Source of the DNA: Paenibacillus sp.
Lineage (GTDB): Bacteria; Bacillota; Bacilli; Paenibacillales; Paenibacillaceae
Assembly (NCBI GenBank): GCA_031254035.1
Contig: JAIRVF010000119.1
Location: forward strand, 1-52,186
Length of the DNA stretch: 52,186 nucleotides
Direction of reading: 5' to 3'
Positions 8,059 to 15,764 of this stretch are shown in pieces. Each line of letters begins with the position of its first letter. Position 1 is the stretch's first letter. The translations under genes were made by a program, and so were the position numbers. A model generated the notes under the pieces. The model did no database searches. It worked only from the letters and a program-made list of their open reading frames with translations, and was not told where the DNA came from.

Positions 8059-9075
8059 CTACTTAGCTAAAGTACTTGCCATGTTTTTAAAGATCTCAAT
8101 GAAAGTTTGGATAGATTCATTTGTATAAGTGTCATTTGGTGCATAAACAATCTGCCCTTTAGAAACAGCGGTTACTTTTTGAAGAGCAGGTGAATTATTA
8201 ATAACATCTTTTGCAGGAACAGCATCTTTTTCAGATGATACTGCAGCATCACGATCTAGTACGAAAATCCAATCAGGATTACTTTTTGCAATAGCTTCAA
8301 CAGAAATCTCATCACCTTTATGACCTGAAGTAGCATTTTCAATTTCTAAAGCTGGTTTCCATCCAAACATTTCAAACATAGGTCCCCACACACGTCCAAA
8401 TCGTGGAGCCGAGAAGCCAATATTCCCACCAGAAACTTCAACACCCATAACTGTAGCCGTTCCGTTATAGGCAGACTTAGCGTCTTCGATAGCTTTATCA
8501 AAATCAGCTACCAATTGTTTAGCTTCTTCATTCTTATCAAAAATCTGTCCTAAAATAATTGTGGAATCCTTAAGTCCTTTTACTAAGTTTTCCCCTGGTT
8601 TATCAGCTTTCTCAGAAACATCAAAATTCAGATCAATAACAGCTGCATTTGGCACTAATTTTTTTATCTCTTCATAATGGCTAGCAAATCTTTGACCGAT
8701 AATTACAAGTTCAGGGTTTGCAGCTGCGATAATTTCAAGATTTGGTTCACGGTGATTCCCAATATTTTGAACTGCTTCATCCTTTACATACGGTGATTCC
8801 TTAGGCATTACATCCTTTGGAGCAGCCGCTAATTTGATTTTCCAATCAGCTAAAGTTTCAAAAGCCCTACTATCCAAAGCAATTACATTCTTTGGGTTTA
8901 CAGGAACAGTAACCGTTCCATGGGCATCAGTGATTTCGACCGTTGAAGCTTTAGTAGATTGATTTTCTTGCCCATTCGTTTCAGTTTTACCATTTTCATT
9001 ACTTGAATTTGAGCAAGCTGCCAACATCAAAGCAAAAATTGCTAAAAAAATAGCAGTTAATTTAAATTTCCTCAT
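8059..9075 (-). CDS. Siderophore-binding lipoprotein, YclQ-like
   Basis: The 338-residue product is the solute receptor of the importer. It has a lipoprotein signal: basic MRKFK, a hydrophobic run and the lipobox LAAC with Cys21 as lipidation site. A Ser/Asn/Glu-rich linker (22-45) follows, then a Fe-siderophore periplasmic-binding fold beginning near VEITDAHGTVTVPVNPKNVI. As the first gene of the operon it has a strong AAAGGGGGAG ribosome binding site and a ~120-nt leader below the Fur box. The siderophore is not determinable here; the petrobactin-type assignment rests on resemblance to YclQ. Confidence 0.87.
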   Translation of the reverse strand: MRKFKLTAIFLAIFALMLAACSNSSNENGKTETNGQENQSTKASTVEITDAHGTVTVPVNPKNVIALDSRAFETLADWKIKLAAAPKDVMPKESPYVKDEAVQNIGNHREPNLEIIAAANPELVIIGQRFASHYEEIKKLVPNAAVIDLNFDVSEKADKPGENLVKGLKDSTIILGQIFDKNEEAKQLVADFDKAIEDAKSAYNGTATVMGVEVSGGNIGFSAPRFGRVWGPMFEMFGWKPALEIENATSGHKGDEISVEAIAKSNPDWIFVLDRDAAVSSEKDAVPAKDVINNSPALQKVTAVSKGQIVYAPNDTYTNESIQTFIEIFKNMASTLAK

Positions 9076-9198
9076 TTCCCATACTCCCCCTTTATATAAG
9101 TTTTATAGACAAATAAAATTATTGAATTGATGGAATTAATATCTATGTATGTTTTTATGCGTGACTGATATTTCACTGTGCATAGCGACAATACAAAA

Positions 9199-9227
9199 AC
9201 ATAAATGATAATGATTATCAATTTCAA
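9199..9227 (-). promoter_or_regulatory. Promoter of the iron importer overlapped by the Fur box
   Basis: On the minus strand TTGAAA (9222-9227) and TTATGT (9199-9204) are spaced by exactly 17 bp, and that spacer is filled by the Fur box. Fur-Fe(II) binding would block RNA polymerase directly. Confidence 0.55.
9206..9220. promoter_or_regulatory. Fur box, perfect 7-1-7 inverted repeat
   Basis: TGATAAT-G-ATTATCA matches the classical Bacillus Fur 7-1-7 motif without mismatch. It predicts iron-repressed transcription of the four-gene importer. Confidence 0.9.
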
Positions 9228-9427
9228 CGTTAGGTTTAGTATATCAATCCTAAATGAATTGTCAACTATTTTTGACTTCTACCTCTTTGAAAAATAAAAT
9301 CAAGAAATTTAGTATTGAGCCTTATTTAGCAAATGGTATTAATTAATTATTATGAATTCCATCCGCCTTCTTCGGACATCGTAACTAGGAATGCCATTTC
9401 CGATGACGAAGGGAGCCTGAAGGTAAG

Positions 9428-9556
9428 ATGACGGACAGCACGCGTGATTTTGTAAACAAGGTTCATGAACAGCAGGAAAATCAGCGCAAAAATAGACGCG
9501 GCGAGAATGTGCCAAGCGCAAAGCTGCCGAACAAGCAGCACAGCACCAATAAATAG
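9428..9556 (+). CDS. DUF4023-like small protein, 42 residues
   Basis: The 42-codon gene starts at ATG 9428 behind GAAGGTAAG and ends at TAG 9556. The product is very hydrophilic and rich in Asn, Gln, Lys and Arg, with no Cys, Trp or membrane segment. The N-terminal DSTRDFVNKVHEQQENQ and the closing SAKLPNKQH are the pattern I associate with the DUF4023 family of tiny Bacilli proteins, whose function is unknown. An intrinsic terminator begins 9 bp later, which supports an independent expressed gene. The neighbouring iron operon runs the other way. Confidence 0.65.
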   Translation: MTDSTRDFVNKVHEQQENQRKNRRGENVPSAKLPNKQHSTNK

Positions 9557-9564
9557 CTAAGGGG

Positions 9565-9612
9565 AAAAGCATTCATTCTTTGATTCAAAGGATGGATGCT
9601 TTTTATTTTTTG
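9565..9612 (+). terminator. Intrinsic terminator of the DUF4023 gene
   Basis: AAGCATTCATTC pairs (with G-T pairs) with GGATGGATGCTT, followed by a T-rich tract. Confidence 0.75.
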
Positions 9613-9737
9613 CAGGGAGGGAGACGACCCAATCGTCTAAATAAATATCAAAGCTCCACGACCAAGGTCCAGTAAACAACTGGCCTTACGGCAGCGCGAC
9701 GATTTCTTTAGAATGGAACAGACAGCAGGATTTAATT

Positions 9738-9758
9738 CCACACAGAAGTTCTGTGTGG
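9738..9758. promoter_or_regulatory. Perfect 21-bp palindrome upstream of the DedA gene
   Basis: The arms CCACACAGAA and TTCTGTGTGG are perfect over 10 bp around one base. There is no T-run. It is 62 bp before the DedA start and could be an operator or a leader hairpin. Confidence 0.5.
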
Positions 9759-9819
9759 TCATTCAAGCGGGTACGTAATGCAGCATGCATGAAGCTTCCG
9801 CGGGTAAAGGAGCAAACCT

Positions 9820-10467
9820 ATGGAATGGATGAACAATCTTTTTAATCAATATGGTTATCTTGTTTTATTTGTTGGGCTATTTTCGGAATCACTGGCTATC
9901 CCCTTCCCAGGAGAGCTCGCCATGGCCATATCTGGTCACATGTCCTCATTAGGAAACTTCCATATTCCCCTCATCATTTTTTATTCTTACGTAGGAGCGA
10001 TCGTAGGCACGACGGTGACCTATTACATTGGTTTTAAGCTGGGCATTCCCTTTTTGGAGCGGTACGGAAAATACGTGTTTTTAAACCAGACACGCCTTGC
10101 GAAAGTTACATCCTGGTTCGGCAAATACGGCAACAAGCTTATTCTGATCAGTTATTTTGTTCCGGGATTGCGGCATTTTACCGGTTATGTGTCCGGCGTA
10201 TTGAAAGTCCGTCTGCGTACGTTTATCATTTTGGACTTTATCGGCGGATTGGTATGGGTGCTCGCGTATGTCATGATTGGCAAAATTTTCGGCCCGAATA
10301 TCGAGCAGCTGCTGCATGTCGCCGCCAAGTACTTTACAGCGTCCATGCTTATCCTTGCGGCTGTCGTTGTACTCGTTGTCCTTTTCAAGAAGAACAAAAA
10401 AAGGATCAGCGGCTGGATCCAGGCCAAATCTCGATCCAAACAAAACTCTGACAAAGAGCAAGATTAG
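9820..10467 (+). CDS. DedA-family membrane protein
   Basis: The 215-residue integral membrane protein belongs to the DedA/VTT (SNARE-associated) family, whose characterised members include lipid-carrier flippases such as UptA. The family core is visible: E-S-L-A-I-P-F-P-G-E near 24-33, a re-entrant loop, YYIGFKLG near 67, FVPGLRHFTGYVSGV near 113-127 and a final hydrophobic helix (175-190) with a basic cytoplasmic tail. Length is normal. ATG 9820 follows AAGGAG. It is a single gene with a perfect palindrome upstream and a repeat-rich spacer downstream. Substrate is not readable; undecaprenyl phosphate or phospholipid transport is family-level inference. Confidence 0.85.
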   Translation: MEWMNNLFNQYGYLVLFVGLFSESLAIPFPGELAMAISGHMSSLGNFHIPLIIFYSYVGAIVGTTVTYYIGFKLGIPFLERYGKYVFLNQTRLAKVTSWFGKYGNKLILISYFVPGLRHFTGYVSGVLKVRLRTFIILDFIGGLVWVLAYVMIGKIFGPNIEQLLHVAAKYFTASMLILAAVVVLVVLFKKNKKRISGWIQAKSRSKQNSDKEQD

Positions 10468-10668
10468 GAAAGGTCGGCGCCGTCATGATTCCTAATAACA
10501 AAAAAGAAAAGCGTCTGGCTAAGGCGATTTCCCTGAAAATATCTATACCCGAGTGATCCGAATCTGGATCCAAATCCCAGTGTGGTAACGGTTAAGAATG
10601 GCTGGACTAATGACTGGTGAGCAATCGATGGCAAACGTTTAGGTCATTACGCAGGCTACTGGTTCATT
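10468..10668. other. Spacer with degenerate coding-like traces
   Basis: No intact gene is seen. Short open pieces such as DPNLDPNPSVVTVKNGWTND (about 10556-10615) run straight into stops and have no ribosome binding site; they may be relics. Confidence 0.35.
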
Positions 10669-10858
10669 GGCTAACGAAACTCACAATCGTTATTCGGGCA
10701 AAAATGTGTTTCTAAAACTTTTAACGAAACTAGGAAACGCTATTCTACTCAAAAATGGATCATTCGGCCACATTCCGTCCAAATAGCGTTATGTAGTTTC
10801 GTTAAAATTAATTCAGCCTCGTTTTTGTGGATATAACGCTCCCCTGTTTCGTTAGGCG
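10669..10858. repeat. 190-bp palindromic element, copy 2 (TAACGAAAC arms)
   Basis: The layout matches 4470-4658: outer GGCTAACGAAAC/GTTTCGTTAGGC ends, an inner TAACGAAAC pair, ~60-bp arms and the same overall length within 1 bp. Its right arm, reverse complemented, resembles the left arm of copy 1 especially well (shared CAAAAACGAGGC block). Confidence 0.8.
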
Positions 10859-10885
10859 CTTTTCAGAGGACTTGGAATGCAGAAG

Positions 10886-10917
10886 AACCCTATGCTTTAA
10901 AAAAAAGATAGGGTTTC
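10886..10917. repeat. Hairpin AACCCTAT/ATAGGGTT
   Basis: An 8-bp stem with an A-rich loop lies between the palindromic element and the next terminator. Role unknown. Confidence 0.35.
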
Positions 10918-10929
10918 ACGGCAATATGA

Positions 10930-10957
10930 ATACGCCTACTCAATCAGGCGTTTTTTC
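10930..10957 (+). terminator. Plus-oriented terminator hairpin at the end of the exporter operon
   Basis: ACGCCT and AGGCGT arms are followed by TTTTTT on the plus strand. It abuts the stop of the minus-strand exporter gene; on that strand the hairpin lacks a strong T-run. It may serve read-through from the DedA side. Confidence 0.5.
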
Positions 10958-10960
10958 GCT

Positions 10961-12871
10961 TTATTCCTCGTCCGCAGCATCCCCGGTAGCATCCGTTCCG
11001 CTCTCCAGATTTTTGAACTGGCTCTCGTACATCCGGGCATAAAAGCCCTTATGATCCATAAGCTGCTCATGATTCCCTTGCTCGACGATTTCCCCGTGGT
11101 CGATGACCATAATCGTGTTGGCATCCCGGATCGTATTCAAACGGTGCGCGATGATGAAGGTCGTACGGCCCTGCATCATATGCAGCAGCGCATCCTGGAT
11201 ATGCAGCTCCGTGCGGGTATCGATGCTGCTTGTCGCCTCGTCGAGGATTAGAATGGACGGCTTAGCCAGCATCACACAGGCGATCGCCAGCAGCTGGCGC
11301 TGCCCCTGGCTGAGGTTGCCGCCATTCTCGGACAGGACGGTGTCATATCCTCCCGGCAGACGCCGGATAAACACATCCGCATTGGCCATGTCAGCGGCCT
11401 CCCGAACCTCTTCGTCCGTCGCATCCGGTTTGCCGTATTTAATATTCTCCTTGATGGTTCCCGTAAACAAATACGTATCCTGCAGTACAAAACCGAAGCT
11501 GCGCCGGAGGCTGTCGCGGGTATATTCCCGAATATCCGTTCCATCGATGCGGATCGAACCCGCAGTCACATCATAAAAGCGTGTCAGCAAGTTTACAATC
11601 GTCGTTTTTCCTGCCCCTGTCGGGCCAACCAACGCTGTACTGCTGCCCGGCTTTGCGGTAAAGTCGATGTTTTTCAATATCGGTACTTCCGGTCGGTATC
11701 CAAAGCTGACCTGATCGAATACGACCTCGCCTTGAATCTGGTCTAGAACCTTCGCGCTGCTGGAATCCTCCGGCTCCTCCTTCTCGTCCAGCACCTCAAA
11801 TACGCGTTCTGCGCTGGCGACCCCGGACTGGAGGAGGTTATAAATATTGGCCAGATCATTTAAAGGTCTGACAAATTGCCTAGAATAACTGATAAAGCTG
11901 GCAATGACGCCGACAGTGATCAAGCTTTTAACGGCAAGCACTCCACCTACCAAAGCAACGGCCGCAAAACCAATGTTGTTGATCACGTTCATCATCGGCA
12001 TCATGAAACCCGAGCGAATTTGCGCTTTAAGCCCCACCTCGAACAGTTTCTGGTTTACCTTTTCAAAATCGGCAATGGCCTTATCCTCATGGTTGAAAGC
12101 CTTGACCACTTCCATCCCCGAAATGCTCTCTTCAATATGTCCGTTCAGCTTCCCGAGCTGCACCTGCTGCTCCTTAAACAGCAACTTTGTCCTCCGGGTA
12201 ACGGTGCGCGTAAGCAGAAATAAAATCGGTACGGTGATCAAGCTTGCCAGCGTAAGGATCGGGCTTAACACAATCATCATCACCAGTGAGCCCGCGATCG
12301 TAATAGCGCCGGACATCAACTGGACGGTCGATTGGGAGATCGTCGAACTTACATTGTCGATGTCGTTTGTAAGACGGCTCATCACCTCGCCATGGGAACG
12401 GGCGTCGAAATAAGCGACCGGCAGCTTTTGCAGCTTCCCAAACAGCGCCCGTCGTAAAGAGGCCACGATCCGCTGTGAAATGCCGGCCATCAGCCAGCCC
12501 TGCAGGAACGTCAGTATTGCATCGGTTATGTATGCGGCTCCCAGCACGATGATCATCAGCTTCAGTAGGCCGAAATCGACGCTGCCGATACGTGGCATCG
12601 CATCAATCGACTGGCCGATCAAATACGGGCCAAGCAGCGTGACGGCGGCGTCGATCACAATAAAGAGCATAATGAGCGACAGGAGCTTCCGTTCCCTTCC
12701 GATATACCCCCACAAACGTCTGATGGTGCCGCCAAAATGTTTAGGTTTTACGGCAGCACCGCGGCCCGCCATCATCCCCCGCATTGGGCCTGGTCTTCCG
12801 CCGGGAGCGCCAATCCCTTGTGGCATAGGAGCCTGCTGCTGATCACGTGACGCCTGGTTATTCTGCGGCAT
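10961..12871 (-). CDS. yfiC: ABC exporter half-transporter, YfiC-like (canonical ATP site)
   Basis: The 636-residue product fuses a membrane domain (six helices between about 65 and 330, after a Gly/Pro/Gln-rich 45-residue N-terminus) to a nucleotide-binding domain. It has Walker A GPTGAGKTT at 416-424, signature LSQGQ at 520-524, Walker B ILILDEATSSID at 540-551 with the catalytic Glu, and an H-loop AHRLNT. It starts 14 bp inside the upstream half-transporter, so the two form a translationally coupled pair equivalent to Bacillus YfiB/YfiC. The partner has lost the catalytic Glu, so this subunit should supply the main hydrolytic site. The exported substrate is unknown; lipids or drugs are usual for the class. 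Confidence 0.85.
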   Translation of the reverse strand: MPQNNQASRDQQQAPMPQGIGAPGGRPGPMRGMMAGRGAAVKPKHFGGTIRRLWGYIGRERKLLSLIMLFIVIDAAVTLLGPYLIGQSIDAMPRIGSVDFGLLKLMIIVLGAAYITDAILTFLQGWLMAGISQRIVASLRRALFGKLQKLPVAYFDARSHGEVMSRLTNDIDNVSSTISQSTVQLMSGAITIAGSLVMMIVLSPILTLASLITVPILFLLTRTVTRRTKLLFKEQQVQLGKLNGHIEESISGMEVVKAFNHEDKAIADFEKVNQKLFEVGLKAQIRSGFMMPMMNVINNIGFAAVALVGGVLAVKSLITVGVIASFISYSRQFVRPLNDLANIYNLLQSGVASAERVFEVLDEKEEPEDSSSAKVLDQIQGEVVFDQVSFGYRPEVPILKNIDFTAKPGSSTALVGPTGAGKTTIVNLLTRFYDVTAGSIRIDGTDIREYTRDSLRRSFGFVLQDTYLFTGTIKENIKYGKPDATDEEVREAADMANADVFIRRLPGGYDTVLSENGGNLSQGQRQLLAIACVMLAKPSILILDEATSSIDTRTELHIQDALLHMMQGRTTFIIAHRLNTIRDANTIMVIDHGEIVEQGNHEQLMDHKGFYARMYESQFKNLESGTDATGDAADEE

Positions 12872-14603
12872 TTGACAACATCTCCTTCCCCATTTGGGAC
12901 ATGTAAATCTCCTGGTACACCCGGCAGTTTTGCATCAGTTCCTCATGCGTGCCGCTGCCAGCGATTTCCCCGCGATCCATGACGACAATTCTGTCGGCAT
13001 CCATCACTGAAGTGATGCGCTGCGCGATCAGAATACAGGTCAATCCCTTGGCGTACGTCCTTAACGCTTGCTTGATCCTGCCCTCTGTCGCTACGTCTAC
13101 CGCGCTGGTACAATCGTCCAAAATGAGGATTTCAGGCTCTCTGACTAGTGCCCGGGCGATGGAAAGCCGCTGCTTCTGGCCACCTGAGAAATTGACGCCC
13201 CCTTGACCGATCCGGCTGTGGTATCCTTCCGGAGAAGCCATAATAAAGTCATGCGCTTCCGCAATCCGGGCAGCATGCTTTAGCTCTTCGTCGCTCGCAT
13301 CCTCTTTGCCCCATCTCAGGTTATCCTCCACCGTTCCTGTAAACAGCATGATTTTCTGGGGAACGATCGCGATGGATTCCCGCAGCTGCTGCGGATCCAT
13401 CTGCTGAACATCCACGCCATTTACCCTAACCGTACCGGAGGTGGCATCATAAAACCTTGGAATCAGATGAACAAGCGAAGTTTTGCCCGAACCCGTCGAA
13501 CCGATAATGCCGATGGTTTGCCCCGGCAGACATGTCAATGAAAAATCGCGGATGACCGGGTCGCCCGAGGAACCCGCATATGTGAAGTTGACATGCTCGA
13601 AATCGATCCGTCCACGCTCCTCCTCACCAACAGAAACATCACCTTGTTCTCCCGGCATCCCGCCCTCTTCCACCATCACTTCACCGATACGTCCCGCAGA
13701 AGCTCTAGCACGCACAAACATATTGAATACGTTCGAAATCATCATCAGCGAAAACAATATTTGTGTCATGTAGTTGATAAACGCGATAATGCTCCCGACC
13801 TGCATCTGACCATGTTCTACCCGAAGACCGCCAAGCCACAAAACACCGATGATGCCAAAATTAACAACCAGGGAGATGCCCGGGCCAAACACCGACATGA
13901 CCCGCATTGAGGCGGTGGATCGCTCGGACAGCTCATCATTGGCGGATTTGAATTTATCCACTTCATAATCAAAACGGTTGAACGCCTTGACGACACGTAC
14001 ACCAGATAAGTATTCCCTCATGACTCCATTCACGCGGTCAAGCGCACGCTGGACACGGATAAAAAAGGGAAAGCCGATTTTCATATTCATAACGATAAGG
14101 ACAACCACAATGGGTACAACAATCGCCAATACCACGGATAAATGAATATCAAGCCGCAGCGCCATAATCAATGCACCGATCCCCAGTAAAGGGGCTTTAA
14201 CGAAAAAACGCATGAGCCCATTCACGAAGTTTTGCATCTGCGTGACGTCATTCGTCAAGCGTGTAACTAGAGAAGCCCGGTCGAAACGGTCCATATGCTC
14301 AAACGACAGCGACTGGATTTTGCGGAACAGATCTGATCTAAGCTCTGCCCCGAACCGCTGCGAAACATGGCTGGAAATGACGTTACGAATTGAAGCGGAT
14401 ACGGCACCAATTCCCGTGACAAGCAGCATCAGTCCGCCGAGCGTAAATACCTTGTCCAAGCTGCCTTGGGAGACGCCGTCATCAATCACCTTCGACATTA
14501 TCGTAGGCTGCAGCAGATCGCAGAAGGTCTCCAGCGTCAAAAAAAGCACTGCCACACAAAACAGTTTGCCGTACTTCCGTACATATTTTCGAAGAAAGGA
14601 CAT
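12858..14603 (-). CDS. yfiB: ABC exporter half-transporter, YfiB-like (degenerate ATP site)
   Basis: A 581-residue half-transporter with six membrane helices (about 15-300) and a C-terminal ATPase. Walker A GSTGSGKTS is near 368-376 and signature FSGGQKQR near 472. Walker B reads ILILDDCTSAVD, with Asp where the catalytic Glu is expected. This is the known asymmetry of heterodimeric exporters such as TM287/288 and BmrCD. The start is taken as ATG 14603, which has AAAGGTG nine bases upstream; a GTG at 14615 lies within that ribosome-binding region. It overlaps the second half-transporter by 14 bp. Together they should form one efflux pump. Confidence 0.85.
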   Translation of the reverse strand: MSFLRKYVRKYGKLFCVAVLFLTLETFCDLLQPTIMSKVIDDGVSQGSLDKVFTLGGLMLLVTGIGAVSASIRNVISSHVSQRFGAELRSDLFRKIQSLSFEHMDRFDRASLVTRLTNDVTQMQNFVNGLMRFFVKAPLLGIGALIMALRLDIHLSVVLAIVVPIVVVLIVMNMKIGFPFFIRVQRALDRVNGVMREYLSGVRVVKAFNRFDYEVDKFKSANDELSERSTASMRVMSVFGPGISLVVNFGIIGVLWLGGLRVEHGQMQVGSIIAFINYMTQILFSLMMISNVFNMFVRARASAGRIGEVMVEEGGMPGEQGDVSVGEEERGRIDFEHVNFTYAGSSGDPVIRDFSLTCLPGQTIGIIGSTGSGKTSLVHLIPRFYDATSGTVRVNGVDVQQMDPQQLRESIAIVPQKIMLFTGTVEDNLRWGKEDASDEELKHAARIAEAHDFIMASPEGYHSRIGQGGVNFSGGQKQRLSIARALVREPEILILDDCTSAVDVATEGRIKQALRTYAKGLTCILIAQRITSVMDADRIVVMDRGEIAGSGTHEELMQNCRVYQEIYMSQMGKEMLSNAAE

Positions 14604-14700
14604 GGATGAACACACCTTTGCGCATCAGATTAGGCTCTATTGTTTAAAACCTTATGCTCTATGTACATATATACATATTCACTGATAAAGGCGGATTCCG

Positions 14701-15702
14701 TCAATCTTTGAGCCACTTATCAAAAAAATTTCGGTATCCTTCTTTCATCACCCGGCTGGAAAATTGGTCAAACGCATAATACCGATTATCCATCGAGTAT
14801 GATTGCGGCGACGCTGCTGCCATGTTCACAAGCTCGAACCAGTTTTCATCATTTCCCGAAAAGGAATGGCGCGCGTTGATATGACGATAGCAGGGATGCT
14901 CCGGTTTGACGACAATTTTGCCCATCGCAAGCGCCTCGGTCAGCGGCATGGCAAACGTATCGAACCGGGAGCAGTTCCAGTACACCTTTGCCGAGTTCAT
15001 CAGTGCAAATACCTCGTCCTGGCTTAAAGCAAACTGCAGGCGTACATTATCCGGTATCTCGTATTTCTTCATGCTTTCTCGGTAGCGTTCGCCGCCGAAA
15101 ACCATAAACACTTCCTTGTCCGGATTTAGCTTCGCGTATTTCAGCACCAGATCCGGCCGCCGATTCTCCTCGTCCCGCCCGATCCAGAGAATGCGGTTCT
15201 CCACAATCTGCGCCGGATCGAAATGCTTTTGTGCCAGGTTTTCGCTAAATCCGATCGGTATAACATTGACATCGGTGATGCCGAAGTTACGGGCAAATTC
15301 CTCTTTCAGAAACTCCGTTTGCACGATCGCTTTGTCTACGATTTGATAAAAAGGCTTCATCATTTCATACCCCGTCAACGCGGGATCAGGAAAACTATGA
15401 GGGAAAAGCACACTTTTCTCAAGGAACATTTTCAGATAAGTAAAACCAGACACCGTATAGATGACATGTTCGATACCGTTCTGATAGATCTGATCCAGCA
15501 CAATGTCGTAATTGACCAAATCCCCTTTCTCATGCTCATAACCCGGCACCCAGTCATATCCGCTGACATGGCGCTCCGGAGAAATAAACACGATATCTAC
15601 CCCCAGCTCCTGTCCGATCTCCTTCAGCCGGTCCGCAAAAACGCGTGGCCCTTGATTTTCGCTAAACTGAATTTTTCTCATAACAAGTCCAACTTTTTTC
15701 AT
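14701..15702 (-). CDS. GT4-type glycosyltransferase
   Basis: The 333-residue product looks like a GT-B glycosyltransferase. A variable N-terminal half includes HVIYTVSGFTYLKMFLEKS. The donor-binding half has ENRILWIGRDEENRRPDLVLKYA-type strand-helix elements near 165 and a C-terminal FDTFAMPLTEALAMGKIVV motif that takes the place of the E-x7-E region. ATG 15702 is preferred because AAAGGGTG is spaced for it; the longer GTG start falls inside that site. Neither neighbour is a polysaccharide gene, so the acceptor cannot be guessed. Confidence 0.7.
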   Translation of the reverse strand: MKKVGLVMRKIQFSENQGPRVFADRLKEIGQELGVDIVFISPERHVSGYDWVPGYEHEKGDLVNYDIVLDQIYQNGIEHVIYTVSGFTYLKMFLEKSVLFPHSFPDPALTGYEMMKPFYQIVDKAIVQTEFLKEEFARNFGITDVNVIPIGFSENLAQKHFDPAQIVENRILWIGRDEENRRPDLVLKYAKLNPDKEVFMVFGGERYRESMKKYEIPDNVRLQFALSQDEVFALMNSAKVYWNCSRFDTFAMPLTEALAMGKIVVKPEHPCYRHINARHSFSGNDENWFELVNMAAASPQSYSMDNRYYAFDQFSSRVMKEGYRNFFDKWLKD

Positions 15703-15764
15703 TCCATTATTCACCCTTTATGTTTTTCATTGCTGTTATTATGGAGCTTTTCCATGATTCTGTC

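Noticed and set aside
9120..9427. Riboswitch in the leader of the iron importer
   Set aside because: The leader is AT-rich with no conserved riboswitch core; the Fur box explains control.
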